Assembly (NCBI RefSeq): GCF_002086675.1
Contig: NZ_MVIF01000052.1
Location: 1 to 38,091, forward strand
Source of the DNA: Mycobacterium persicum
Lineage (GTDB): Bacteria > Actinomycetota > Actinomycetes > Mycobacteriales > Mycobacteriaceae
Direction: 5' to 3'
DNA: 38,091 nt
Shown here: in pieces, positions 6,606 through 15,084 of the stretch
How positions within the stretch are numbered: the first letter of the stretch is position 1
Layout of the letters: every line of letters starts with the position of its first letter
Notes under the pieces: generated by a model
The model's database searches: none
Told to the model about the DNA's origin: nothing
What the model saw: only the letters and a program-made list of their open reading frames with translations
Translations under genes and position numbers: made by a program

Positions 6606-8567
6606 ATGGCGCCCGACATGGACTGGGACAAGAAGGTCGGCACCCCGGAGGACGTTCGCCGGATCTTCGAGAACGTGCCCGCAATGCTGGTGGGGTTGCA
6701 GGGACCCGACCACCGCTTCGCCGCAGCCAACGCCGCGTATCGCACGCTCAGCCCGACATTTGTCGGCGTGGGACAGCTGGCGCGCGAGGTCTATCCCGAA
6801 CTCGAGGCACAGCAGATTTACCACATGTTCGACCGGGTGTATCAAACCGGCGAGCCGCAGTCCGGATCCGAGTGGCGGCTGCAGGCCGACTTCGACGGTT
6901 CGGGAATCGAGGAGCGATTCTTCGACTTTGTCGTCACGCCGCGCCGCCGGGCTGACGGATCGATCGAGGGCGTGCAAATCCTCTTCGATGACGTCACAAG
7001 CCGGGTACGGGAACGGCTGGCCGCCGAAGCGCAGGTCGAGGAACTCTCCGAGCGGTACCGCCATGTCCGTGACTCGGCCATCGTGATGCAGCAGGCGCTG
7101 CTCGCTCCGTCGGTGCCCCTCGTTTCCGGCGCCGACCTCGCCGCGCAGTATCTCGTCGCCGCACGGGACACCGCGGCCGGTGGGGACTGGTTCGACACGG
7201 TGGCCCTGGGTGATCGGCTGGTGCTGATCGTCGGGGATGTGGTCGGCCATGGCGTGGAAGCCGCGGCGGTGATGTCACAGTTGCGCACGGCGCTGCGGAT
7301 GCAGATCTGGGCGGGACACACCATCGTCGAAGCCCTGCAGGCGGTGGAGTCCTTCCACGATCAGGTGCCCGGCTCGACCTCGGCAACGATCTGTGTCGGC
7401 TCCCTCGACCTGGCCACCGGAGAATTCCAGTACTGCACCGCCGGGCACCCACCGCCGTTGCTGGTGACCGCCGATGCGAAGTCCCGCTACCTGGAGCCGT
7501 CGGGGGCGGGTCCGCTCGGCAGCGCAACGGGATTCCCGGTGCGTACCGAAATGCTCAACATCGACGATTCGGTCATGCTGTACACCGACGGTCTGGTCGA
7601 ACGCCCGGGCAGGCCGCTGGGGGCCAGCACGGCAGAATTCGCCGAACTGGCGGCAACCATCGCCAACGGCGGCGGCTTCGTCATCGATGCGCCGGCCCGG
7701 CCCATCGACCGCCTGTGCTCGGAAACACTCGAATTGCTGCTGCGGTCCACCGGTTACAACGACGACGTCACACTGCTTGCGGCACAACGCCGGATCCCGG
7801 CGCCACCGCTGTACATGACGACCGACGCGACGATCCACGCCGCGCGCCAGATCCGCTCCCGACTCCGTGAATGGCTTGTGCAGATCGGTGCGGACTCCGC
7901 CGACATCTCCGATGTCGTGCACGCGATCTCCGAATTCGTCGAGAATGCGGTCGAACATGGTTACGGCACAGAGGTTCCCGATGGTCTCGTGATCGAGGCG
8001 ACGCTGGACGGTCACGGCAAACTGCGGGCATCGGTGATCGACCGGGGCACGTGGAAGGATCACCGCGAAGGCGAAAAGGGCCGCGGGCGTGGACTCGCGA
8101 TGGCCGCGGCCCTGGTCGGCGAATCGCACGTCAGGCACGACGCCGACGGGACCACGGCCACCATCACCCATCGGCTGTCCCGGCCGGCGCAGTTCGTCAC
8201 CGACGCGGTGGTAAGCCGTACCGCCTTCCCGGCGGCGATCGACACGGAGTTCGTCTCGTTGGTCGCCGAGCCGGGCCGAATCGTGGTGCGCGGCGACGTC
8301 GACGCCAACGCAGCGACCACCCTGGACAGCCAGATCGCCGTCGAAAGCCGTTCGGGGCTGGCGTCTTTGACGATCGATCTCACTGCCGTCACGCACCTCG
8401 GATCAGCGGGTGTCGCCGCCCTGGTGGCCGCCCGGGACCGGGCACGTCAACAGGGCGGTGACTGCGTGCTGACGGCGCCGCCGGGCAGCCCGGCACACCA
8501 CGTCTTGTCACTGGTCCGGATACCGGTGGTCAGCGGCGACGCCGAGAACGTCTTCGCCGAAGATTGA
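6606..8567 (+). CDS. PAS - SpoIIE phosphatase - anti-sigma kinase - STAS regulator (Rv1364c-like)
   Basis: 653 residues from the ATG at 6606 (AGGAGGG 8 bases upstream; an in-frame start at 6534 adds unconserved residues). Domains in order: PAS about 20-135; PP2C/SpoIIE phosphatase about 165-395, with GGDWFD and GDVVGHG metal motifs and YTDGLVE; an RsbW-like HATPase about 400-535, with SEFVENAVEHGY; STAS about 550-650, with HLGSAGVAAL holding the likely phospho-serine. Length and order match M. tuberculosis Rv1364c (from memory), which combines RsbU, RsbW and RsbV functions to control SigF-type sigma factors. The protein should be cytoplasmic and switch between phosphatase and kinase states on sensing through PAS. 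It ends 19 bases from the convergent MarR gene. Confidence 0.92.
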   Translation: MAPDMDWDKKVGTPEDVRRIFENVPAMLVGLQGPDHRFAAANAAYRTLSPTFVGVGQLAREVYPELEAQQIYHMFDRVYQTGEPQSGSEWRLQADFDGSGIEERFFDFVVTPRRRADGSIEGVQILFDDVTSRVRERLAAEAQVEELSERYRHVRDSAIVMQQALLAPSVPLVSGADLAAQYLVAARDTAAGGDWFDTVALGDRLVLIVGDVVGHGVEAAAVMSQLRTALRMQIWAGHTIVEALQAVESFHDQVPGSTSATICVGSLDLATGEFQYCTAGHPPPLLVTADAKSRYLEPSGAGPLGSATGFPVRTEMLNIDDSVMLYTDGLVERPGRPLGASTAEFAELAATIANGGGFVIDAPARPIDRLCSETLELLLRSTGYNDDVTLLAAQRRIPAPPLYMTTDATIHAARQIRSRLREWLVQIGADSADISDVVHAISEFVENAVEHGYGTEVPDGLVIEATLDGHGKLRASVIDRGTWKDHREGEKGRGRGLAMAAALVGESHVRHDADGTTATITHRLSRPAQFVTDAVVSRTAFPAAIDTEFVSLVAEPGRIVVRGDVDANAATTLDSQIAVESRSGLASLTIDLTAVTHLGSAGVAALVAARDRARQQGGDCVLTAPPGSPAHHVLSLVRIPVVSGDAENVFAED

Positions 8568-8586
8568 CGCCGGCACTAACCTCCCA

Positions 8587-9081
8587 CTACCGCAGCCGTT
8601 CTAAATCCGCGGTCACCGCGCCGAACACCTCGACGAGAACATTTGCCTGACGCGGGTTGACGTGTTTGGCGAACCAGCGTTCGACGCCCCGGGCATGAAG
8701 CTGCCACGCTGATTGCAGCTCACCAAGTCCTCGCGGGGTCAGCTGGACTAGCGTGGCCCGGCGATTGGCCGGATCCGGGTTACGCGCGACACGACCCGAT
8801 CGTTCCAGGTTGTCAACGATCCGGGTGATCCCGCTGGCACTGTAGACCAGAGCGGCGGCCAGATCCTTCATGTATAGAGCCTGGCCGGGCGCGCGGGACA
8901 ACTGCACCAGGGTGTCCAAGGTAAGCAGGCTCATGCCGCACTCGGCACGCAGCTCGGCATCGAGTGTGCGTTGCAACAACGCAGCCGAATGAATACACAG
9001 CTCCCAGGCTTGTTCCTGCTTGGGATCCAGCTCGCTGAGCCGAACACCCGCTCGCGAGTCACCGTCACTGGTTCTATTCAC
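8587..9081 (-). CDS. MarR-family transcriptional regulator
   Basis: 164 residues from a GTG at 9081. Winged-helix features span about 35-140: LLTLDTLVQLSRAPGQALYMKDLAAALVYSASGITRIVDNLERSG is the helix-turn-helix, and RNPDPANRRATLVQLTPRG is the wing with the typical DxRxxxxxLT pattern. MarR proteins bind as dimers to palindromes and release on binding small phenolic or hydrophobic ligands. The gene is divergent from the PE-PPE-MFS operon, with about 106 bases between start codons, so it most likely represses itself and that operon. The presence of an MFS transporter in the target operon fits a MarR efflux or uptake switch. Confidence 0.9.
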   Translation of the reverse strand: MNRTSDGDSRAGVRLSELDPKQEQAWELCIHSAALLQRTLDAELRAECGMSLLTLDTLVQLSRAPGQALYMKDLAAALVYSASGITRIVDNLERSGRVARNPDPANRRATLVQLTPRGLGELQSAWQLHARGVERWFAKHVNPRQANVLVEVFGAVTADLERLR

Positions 9082-9187
9082 ATGCGGATAGTAACAGAAC
9101 TCACACTTGCCTTATCAATAGTTTACATGCGTACAATACCGCTATCAAATTTTGGCCGGGTTGTCATCTGGCCCAGGAGAGGAAGAC
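9082..9187. promoter_or_regulatory. Divergent MarR / PE-PPE-MFS promoter region
   Basis: The region is much more AT-rich than its surroundings and holds TACAAT (9131-9136), a -10 candidate for the PE operon, with TTGCCT about 19 bases upstream. GATAG-like half sites recur (GGATAG near 9085, AATAGT near 9118, CTATC near 9142), which could be MarR contacts. AGGAGAGG immediately before 9188 is the ribosome site for the PE gene. No perfect palindrome is present. Confidence 0.4.
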
Positions 9188-9487
9188 ATGGCGTACGTCA
9201 TCACAGAACCTGACGCGTTCGGCACAGCCGCCGCCGCCTTGGCGACTGCCGGCTCGGCCGTGGCAGCACGAAATTCCGCAGCGGCTGCCGTGATCACCGC
9301 GGTGATCCCCGCAGCCGCCGATGAGGTATCGGCGCTGACCGCCCAGCGGTTCGGCATTCACGGTGAGCGCTACCAGCAGGTCAGTGCGCAAGCCTTGGCC
9401 ATACACCAGGATTTCATGGCGGCCCTGCTGGCCAGCGGTCGTTCGTATGCGGCGGCCGAGGCGGCCAACGCGATGGCAGCGCACTGA
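9188..9487 (+). CDS. PE family protein
   Basis: 99 residues, the size of a bare PE domain without a C-terminal extension. The ATG at 9188 follows AGGAGAGG; an in-frame start at 9152 lies upstream of that site and is rejected. MAYVITEPDAFGTAAAALATAG contains the PE signature near the N-terminus, and SYAAAEAANA near residue 85 supplies the YxxxD/E type VII secretion signal. It should pair with the adjacent PPE protein (16-base gap) into a helical heterodimer secreted through an ESX system, probably ESX-5, to the outer envelope. Expression is probably controlled by the divergent MarR regulator. Confidence 0.92.
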   Translation: MAYVITEPDAFGTAAAALATAGSAVAARNSAAAAVITAVIPAAADEVSALTAQRFGIHGERYQQVSAQALAIHQDFMAALLASGRSYAAAEAANAMAAH

Positions 9488-9503
9488 AACCCGAGTACTG
9501 GCA

Positions 9504-10559
9504 ATGGATTTCGGATCATTGCCGCCCGAAGTGAACTCGGGGCGGATGTACTGCGGTCTGGGCGCGGGACCGATGCTGGCCGCGGCGGCCGCATGGGACG
9601 AGTTGGCCGCCGAGCTGCACTCGGCGGCCGACGTGCACCGCTCGGCGGTGATAGGACTGACCACCAAATGGCAGGGTTGCGCGTCGACATCGATGGCGTC
9701 GGCGGCCGCACATAATGTGGCGTGGTTGAGCGCGACCGCTGCCCACGCCGAGCTCACGGCCACCCAAGCCAGGGCTGCGGTGTCGGCGTACGAGGCGGCG
9801 TTCGCGGCCACGGTGCCGCCGCCGGTGATCGCAGCCAACCGTGCGCTGCTGGCAGCGTTGACCGCGACGAACATCTTGGGCCAAAACGGTCCGGCGATCG
9901 CCGCCACTGAAGCGCATTACGGCGAGATGTGGGCCCAGGACGCAGCCACCATGTACGCCTATGCCGCCTCGTCGGATGCCGCGACGAGGCTGACTCCCTT
10001 CGCGCCGCCGCCGCGGACCACCGACACCGCCGCGCTGGTGTCCCACGCCGCCTCGGTCGGCCAGTCAGCCGGTGCGGAGACGCAGAAGATCGTGCACGCG
10101 GCCGTTGTGAGCTTGCAGACGCTGAATATCAGTTCCACCGTCGTCTCGGTGTTGTCACTGCTGTGCTTTGTGCCCGGTGCGCTACGGGACCTCACTATGC
10201 CCGCCGGCATGACCGTCGGGATGGTCCCCACCCAGGCAGCAGCCGACACAGTGAAAGTCGGCGGTACGGTATCGGCCGGGTTCGGCCAGGCGGCCAGGGT
10301 CGGCGGGCTATCGGTGCCGCGCATGCCCGCCAGTGCGACCGCGGCGACGATCCCCGTTCCGCAAGCACTGGCCGGCACCAGCGTCGACGCCCTGCCGGCT
10401 GTCGACTCGGTTGCACAACAGCCGGGTGTGGGAAGCGGGTTGGGCAGCCTGGTCGGCGGGATTCCCGGGAGTTCGAAATCCACGCAACAAGCCGGCAGCG
10501 CAGTTGTGCGAGACCTGTTGCGACTCAACGTCCTTCCGCAATCGCAGTACGTCGGATAG
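9504..10559 (+). CDS. PPE family protein
   Basis: 351 residues starting MDFGSLPPEVNSGRMYCG, where the PPE motif is LPPEVNSG. The longer frame to 9363 overlaps the PE gene and is not coding. Residues 1-165 are the PPE domain, with KWQGCAS as the WxG turn and AHYGEMWAQDAATMYAYAA as the conserved helix. The C-terminal half is Ala, Gly and Val rich; VGGLSVPRMP near residue 265 recalls the SVP subfamily motif but lacks its tryptophan. The protein is the expected secreted partner of the PE protein just upstream. Its stop lies 4 bases before the MFS transporter start, so all three genes form one operon. Confidence 0.9.
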   Translation: MDFGSLPPEVNSGRMYCGLGAGPMLAAAAAWDELAAELHSAADVHRSAVIGLTTKWQGCASTSMASAAAHNVAWLSATAAHAELTATQARAAVSAYEAAFAATVPPPVIAANRALLAALTATNILGQNGPAIAATEAHYGEMWAQDAATMYAYAASSDAATRLTPFAPPPRTTDTAALVSHAASVGQSAGAETQKIVHAAVVSLQTLNISSTVVSVLSLLCFVPGALRDLTMPAGMTVGMVPTQAAADTVKVGGTVSAGFGQAARVGGLSVPRMPASATAATIPVPQALAGTSVDALPAVDSVAQQPGVGSGLGSLVGGIPGSSKSTQQAGSAVVRDLLRLNVLPQSQYVG

Positions 10560-10563
10560 TGCC

Positions 10564-11823
10564 ATGACGGGATTCTGGGCCCAGTTTCGCAGCTTCAGCC
10601 GACCAAGCCGCGTACTCATGATCAACCAATTCGGGGCCAGCATAGGCTTTTACATGCTGATGCCTTACTTGTCCAGCTATCTGGCCGGGACCCTTGGCCT
10701 GGCAGCGTGGGCTGTCGGCCTGGTGCTGGGTGTGCGCAACTTCAGCCAGCAGGGCATGTTTTTCGTGGGCGGTACGCTCGCCGATCGGCTCGGCTACAAA
10801 CCGTTGATCGTGGCCGGTTGTCTGCTGCGTATTGGCGCATTCGGCTTGTTGGCGATCGCCCAGTCGCTATCGACGTTGTTGATTGCCGCAGCGGCAACGG
10901 GTTTCGCTGGTGCGCTGTTCAACCCGGCGCTGCGGGCTTATCTCGCCACCGAAGCCGACGACCGCCGAATCGAAGCATTCGCCACCTTGAACATGTTCAA
11001 CCGAGCGGGCATCTTCCTCGGCCCGCTCATCGGTCTGGCCTTTGTGACATCGAACTTCCGGATGAGTGTCCTGGCGGCTACGGTGATCTTCGCCGTCCTT
11101 GCCCTCGCACAACTCCTGGCGTTACCGGGGCACCGGTCCGCAGATCCGGGTCCGGTCGCGCCGGCGAAGACATCGATCATCTCGGACTGGCGGGCGGTTG
11201 CGGGCAATAGATCGTTCTTGCGGTTCGCCGCCACCATGACCGGCTCCTATCTGCTGTCCTCCCAGATTTATCTGATGCTTCCCGCGCAGGCCTCAGTGGT
11301 GGCGCCACACTCCCAAGCACAATTGGTGGCAGCACTTTTCGGCACGTCAGGCCTGGTAGCGGTGGCCGGCCAGCTGCGCATCACCCGATGGTTTTCGGCA
11401 CGATGGCGGCCGGGGCGCAGTGTGTACATCGGGGTGGCACTGATGGCGGCATCGTTTGCGCCGCTGGCCGCCATCCCCAACTCGCAGCGGTTAGGCACTC
11501 CAGCGGCCGTCGCGGCGTTGCTCGCCGCGGCGGCCCTGCTCGCCGTCGCCTCGGCAGCGGTGTTTCCCTTCGAGATGCACATCGTGGTGTCACTGTCCAG
11601 CGAGCGGTTGGTGGCGACCCACTATGGCTTCTACAACACCATCATCGGAGTCGGGATCCTGGCCGGCAATTTCGCGATCGGGGCGCTGCTGGGCACCGAA
11701 CATCGGCTAGACAGCGACGAACTTGTATGGGCCGCACTGATTCTCGTCGGGCTAACCGCCGCGACGGGGCTTTACCGGCACGACGCCACGATCAACGCGC
11801 CCGGCCGTGCCGTACCTGATTGA
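10564..11823 (+). CDS. MFS transporter
   Basis: 419 residues with about 11-12 predicted membrane segments. The ATG at 10564 is 4 bases after the PPE stop; the frame upstream to 10333 overlaps PPE and is ignored. GGTLADRLGYKP after the second helix is the MFS motif A. LGVRNFSQQGMFF and GFAGALFNPALRAYLA fit the drug:proton antiporter DHA1 type. It should act in the inner membrane by proton exchange. Tight linkage to a PE-PPE pair is unusual and hints at a combined inner and outer envelope transport route under the MarR regulator. The 3' end overlaps the convergent acyl-CoA dehydrogenase gene by 32 bases. Substrate unknown. Confidence 0.9.
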   Translation: MTGFWAQFRSFSRPSRVLMINQFGASIGFYMLMPYLSSYLAGTLGLAAWAVGLVLGVRNFSQQGMFFVGGTLADRLGYKPLIVAGCLLRIGAFGLLAIAQSLSTLLIAAAATGFAGALFNPALRAYLATEADDRRIEAFATLNMFNRAGIFLGPLIGLAFVTSNFRMSVLAATVIFAVLALAQLLALPGHRSADPGPVAPAKTSIISDWRAVAGNRSFLRFAATMTGSYLLSSQIYLMLPAQASVVAPHSQAQLVAALFGTSGLVAVAGQLRITRWFSARWRPGRSVYIGVALMAASFAPLAAIPNSQRLGTPAAVAALLAAAALLAVASAAVFPFEMHIVVSLSSERLVATHYGFYNTIIGVGILAGNFAIGALLGTEHRLDSDELVWAALILVGLTAATGLYRHDATINAPGRAVPD

Positions 11824-13027
11824 ACGGCACCCCGCGGTCTGCGGCGTATTCCCGCGGGAAGTTCAGCACCCGCTCACCGATGACGTTGCGCGCCATCTCG
11901 GTTGTTCCGCCGCCGATGGCGACGGACTGCCGCGCGAGGTAGCGCAGCCCGGCCTGCAGGCCCTCGCCGGGTTGCCCCACCACACCGGCGGCTCCGGCGA
12001 TCGCCAGCGCGGTGTCCATCTCACACATCACCGTCTCGGCGTGGAAGAGCCTGATCAGCGTTCCACCGGCAGGCGGCAGCGTGCCGTCGCCGACGCTGCG
12101 GTAGACGTGCTCGATCAGCTGCTCGGCCACCGCGCGGTGCACCAACGCCCGGCCGGCCGTCTCCCGCACCCAATCACTGTCGGCCCGGCCGGCCTGCCGC
12201 GCGAGTTCGGCGTAGTCGACCGGTGTCGTGTGACCGCCCTCGCTGCCACCGCCGCTGGCGAACTCCGAGCCCATCCCGACCGCCCGGCGCTCGTGATAGA
12301 GCTGTCGTGAGGCCACGGCCCAGCCGTTGTTCACCTCGCCGACCACCGCATCCTCGCCGACGTCCACCCCGTCGAGGAATTCCTCGCAGAACTCCGACGA
12401 GCCGTTCACCTGGGTGATCCGGCGCAACGTGATTCCGGGGTGATCGATGGGCACCAGGAACATCGTCAGCCCCTCATGTTTGGGCACATCCCAGTCAGTG
12501 CGGGCCAGACACAGTCCGTAGTCGGCGGCGAACGCACTGGTGCTCCAGGTCTTGGCCCCGTCGATCACCCATCGATCACCGCGACGCTCGGCGCGGGTCA
12601 GGACGCCCGCCAGATCCGATCCGCCGCTGGGCTCCGAGAGCAGTTGCACCAGCACCTCGTCGCCGCGCAACGCCGCCCCGATGTGAGTCTTCTTCTGCTC
12701 CTCGCTGCCGGTGTCGAGCAGGGTGGCACAGCAGATGGTGAACGTCGGGGTGTTGAGGATCAACGGCATCTCGTAGCACCGGGATTCCTCGTCGAACGCC
12801 CGTTGGTATTCGTACGGCAGACCCTGGCCACCGTACTCGCGAGGGAAGCAGATCCCGGCGAATCCTCCTTCGTAGAGCCGCTTTTGCAGTTCTCGGGCCC
12901 GCTGCCAGGAGCGTTCGTCGTCGCGGGGCGCCGCGGGCGGTGAGATCGGGTCGACGGGTGGCATGTTGTCGGCCAGCCACGCTCGGGCCCGGGCGGCGAA
13001 TTCCGCAACGGATTCGGTCGGCGTCAT
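11792..13027 (-). CDS. Acyl-CoA dehydrogenase (FadE), larger subunit of a pair
   Basis: 411 residues. Acyl-CoA dehydrogenases introduce an alpha,beta double bond into acyl-CoA using FAD. GGFAGICFPREYGGQGLPY, LLSEPSGGSDLAG and WVIDGAKTWSTSA are FAD and substrate motifs of the family. SVAIGGGTTEMARNVIGERVL is the C-terminal motif; the position equal to medium-chain ACAD Glu376 is glycine here. It is the downstream gene of a pair, sharing an ATGA overlap (13024-13027) with the smaller ACAD at 13024. Such unequal pairs form alpha2beta2 enzymes in actinobacterial steroid and side-chain degradation. The stop overlaps the convergent MFS gene. Confidence 0.88.
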   Translation of the reverse strand: MTPTESVAEFAARARAWLADNMPPVDPISPPAAPRDDERSWQRARELQKRLYEGGFAGICFPREYGGQGLPYEYQRAFDEESRCYEMPLILNTPTFTICCATLLDTGSEEQKKTHIGAALRGDEVLVQLLSEPSGGSDLAGVLTRAERRGDRWVIDGAKTWSTSAFAADYGLCLARTDWDVPKHEGLTMFLVPIDHPGITLRRITQVNGSSEFCEEFLDGVDVGEDAVVGEVNNGWAVASRQLYHERRAVGMGSEFASGGGSEGGHTTPVDYAELARQAGRADSDWVRETAGRALVHRAVAEQLIEHVYRSVGDGTLPPAGGTLIRLFHAETVMCEMDTALAIAGAAGVVGQPGEGLQAGLRYLARQSVAIGGGTTEMARNVIGERVLNFPREYAADRGVPFNQVRHGRAR

Positions 13028-14169
13028 CGAGTCGCCTTCGCTTCGGCTTGCAGCTCGTACACCCGGCGATTGTGTTCCTCCGGCGTGCCGAACATGGCGC
13101 GGTACAACGTAACTCGCCTCAGGTACAGGTGCAGGTCATGCTCCCAGGTGATGCCGATACCGCCGTGCATCTGCACGCAACCCTGAACGATCTGTCCGGC
13201 CATTTCACCGACATAGGACTTCGCAACACTGGCCGCCCGGCCCGCTGCCGGCGAGCGCGCGCCAACCGCTTTCACCGCGGCGGCCGTGGTCGCGCGGCAG
13301 GCCTCCAGCCACAGCTTCATGTCGGCGAACTTGTGTTTGAGCGCTTGGTAGGACGCCAGCGGACGTCCGAACGTGTGTCGATCCAGCGCCCATTGCACGG
13401 TGAAGTCAAAGACCGTTTGCAGGATGCCGACCACCTCGGCGCACTGCAGTACCTGAGCGATCTGACTTTGCCGATCGATCAGCCCGGCGGTCTCGGCGGC
13501 GGTGCCGACCGTTGCCGCCTCGGCCACCACGACGCCGTCGAAATCCACCCTCGCGTAGTTCTTGACCAGGTCCAGCGACTGCTGCGGCGCAATCCGCACT
13601 CCGGGCGCATCCGCCGGCACCAGGAACTGGCGGACCTGATCACCGCACCGCGCGACCACCAGCAACAGCGCGCTCTGGGCACCGGCTTCCACCCGGTCTT
13701 TGGCGCCGTCGATGCGGTAGCCGGAGTCGACTGGTGTGGCCGTGGCCGCCGGATCCTGCGGTGACCAACCCCGGCCTGGTTCCGAGACCGCCCATGAGGC
13801 AACAACTTCGCCAGACATCAGGGACGCGATCACCCCGGCGTGCGCGTGCGACTCGGCGCAGTCGACCAACCCCGCCAGCACGGTGCTGACCGGATACAAC
13901 GGGCCGGGCGCCACCGTCTTGCCCAGCTGCTCGGCGACCGTGGCCAGATCCTCGACACCGTTGCCCGAGACGCTGCCGCCGCCCAATTCCTCGGGAACCA
14001 GCAGCGCCGTCCAGCCCAGCTCAGCGGCCCGCTGCCACCACTGAGGGTCAAACGACACACCCGCCGCATGCAGCTCCCGGACATGGCGCAGCGAGGCTTC
14101 TTTTTGTAGAAATGCGTGGGTAGTGGAGGTAAAGAGTATGTTTTCGGGAGAGTCGACAGCGGTCATCAT
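13024..14169 (-). CDS. Acyl-CoA dehydrogenase (FadE), smaller subunit of a pair
   Basis: 381 residues starting ATG ATG at 14169; the second ATG is an equally good start. The protein has the ACAD fold: GWTALLVPEELGGGSVSGNG in the N-terminal helical domain, then HTFGRPLASYQALKHKFADM in the C-terminal domain, and CVQMHGGIGITWEHDLHLYLRR near the end. Middle beta-domain motifs are weak (SWAVSEPGRG), as is usual for the smaller partner in heteromeric FadE enzymes. It overlaps the next gene by ATGA, so the two are translationally coupled and probably form a heterotetramer. The promoter lies in the 192-base divergent region shared with the Mce-associated genes. Confidence 0.87.
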   Translation of the reverse strand: MMTAVDSPENILFTSTTHAFLQKEASLRHVRELHAAGVSFDPQWWQRAAELGWTALLVPEELGGGSVSGNGVEDLATVAEQLGKTVAPGPLYPVSTVLAGLVDCAESHAHAGVIASLMSGEVVASWAVSEPGRGWSPQDPAATATPVDSGYRIDGAKDRVEAGAQSALLLVVARCGDQVRQFLVPADAPGVRIAPQQSLDLVKNYARVDFDGVVVAEAATVGTAAETAGLIDRQSQIAQVLQCAEVVGILQTVFDFTVQWALDRHTFGRPLASYQALKHKFADMKLWLEACRATTAAAVKAVGARSPAAGRAASVAKSYVGEMAGQIVQGCVQMHGGIGITWEHDLHLYLRRVTLYRAMFGTPEEHNRRVYELQAEAKATR

Positions 14170-14303
14170 GCCGCCCGTACTCTCCTGGGCCGTCCTTCGC
14201 CGCCGCGAAGGACGTCGGTGGGAAAGCTCGGGTGGCTGATCATCCGCCTAATCGGTCCTCGCTGGAGCGGAGTTCGGTGGCGACTCTGATGTTAGCAATG
14301 GCC

Positions 14304-14338
14304 GATACCGTAAGAGATACCGGAGTTCAGTCGATAAT
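14304..14338 (+). promoter_or_regulatory. Candidate promoter with GATACCG direct repeats
   Basis: GATACCG occurs at 14304-14310 and 14316-14322 (12-base period), followed by GATAAT (14333-14338), a possible -10 about 24 bases before the ATG at 14362. No Shine-Dalgarno is evident. The repeats sit between the divergent acyl-CoA dehydrogenase pair and the Mce-associated genes and could bind a regulator. Confidence 0.35.
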
Positions 14339-14361
14339 GATGGCCACGGGCTGTAACCGCA

Positions 14362-15084
14362 ATGGCTGACGCAACCGAACCGCACTCGGGGTCGGCGAAC
14401 TCGCAACCCGAGGTGAGGGCGTGGGGCGCACAAGCCGATGCGACCGAAGAAGACGAGTACCGCGACGCCGAGTACGAGTACGTCGACTATGACGAGTTTG
14501 TCGCAGGCGACGAGGACGAGTCAGACGACGAGACCGACGAGGTCGCAGACCAGGACGCCGCGGCGGCCGAGCCCCGAGGCCGGTCCTGGCGGTGGTTGCG
14601 GGTCGTGCTGGCCGGACTCGCCAAGGCCGCCGCGGTGGTCATCATCTGCGGCTTCGCCGCGCTCAGCGGAATCATGGTATGGCAGCACCACCAGACCACG
14701 CAGCGTCACGAACGCGCCGAGGCGTTCGCCGACGGGGCCAAAAAGGGCATCGTCAATATGATTTCCCTCGATTTCCGGAAGGCCAAGGAAGACGTCCAGC
14801 GGGTGATCGACAGTTCCACGGGCGAGTTCAAGGACGAATTCCAGCAGCGGGCAGCCGATTTCACCAAGGTTGTCGAGCAGTCCAAAGTCGTGACGGAAGG
14901 AACGGTCACCGCCACAGCCGTCGAATCCATGGATGGGAACACCGCTTTGGTGCTCGTCTCGGCGACATCGCGGGTCACCAACGGCGGAAACGGCAAAGAG
15001 GAACCACGTGAGTGGAGGCTGAAGGTGACCGTGACCGAGGAGGACGGGCAGTACAAGATGTCGAAGGTTGAGTTCGTACCGTGA
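14362..15084 (+). CDS. Mce-associated membrane protein (Rv1363c-like)
   Basis: 240 residues. Residues 1-75 are an acidic, disordered cytoplasmic tail rich in Asp and Glu (EYEYVDYDEFVAGDEDE). One membrane segment follows at about 85-108 (LAKAAAVVIICGFAALSGIM), then a periplasmic domain with the Mce-associated pattern: AEAFADGAKKGIVNMISLDF, TGEFKDEFQQRA and a C-terminus QYKMSKVEFVP. Mam proteins stabilise Mce lipid-import complexes or act with them at the membrane. Together with the next gene it resembles the adjacent M. tuberculosis pair Rv1363c and Rv1362c. The stop overlaps the next start (GTGA at 15081-15084), so the two proteins are co-translated and likely work together. Confidence 0.88.
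   Translation: MADATEPHSGSANSQPEVRAWGAQADATEEDEYRDAEYEYVDYDEFVAGDEDESDDETDEVADQDAAAAEPRGRSWRWLRVVLAGLAKAAAVVIICGFAALSGIMVWQHHQTTQRHERAEAFADGAKKGIVNMISLDFRKAKEDVQRVIDSSTGEFKDEFQQRAADFTKVVEQSKVVTEGTVTATAVESMDGNTALVLVSATSRVTNGGNGKEEPREWRLKVTVTEEDGQYKMSKVEFVP

Noticed and set aside
9111..9137. TTTACATGCGTACA as a MarR palindrome
   Set aside because: Only part of the arms pair after shifting the centre, so it is noted as AT-rich promoter sequence rather than a defined operator.
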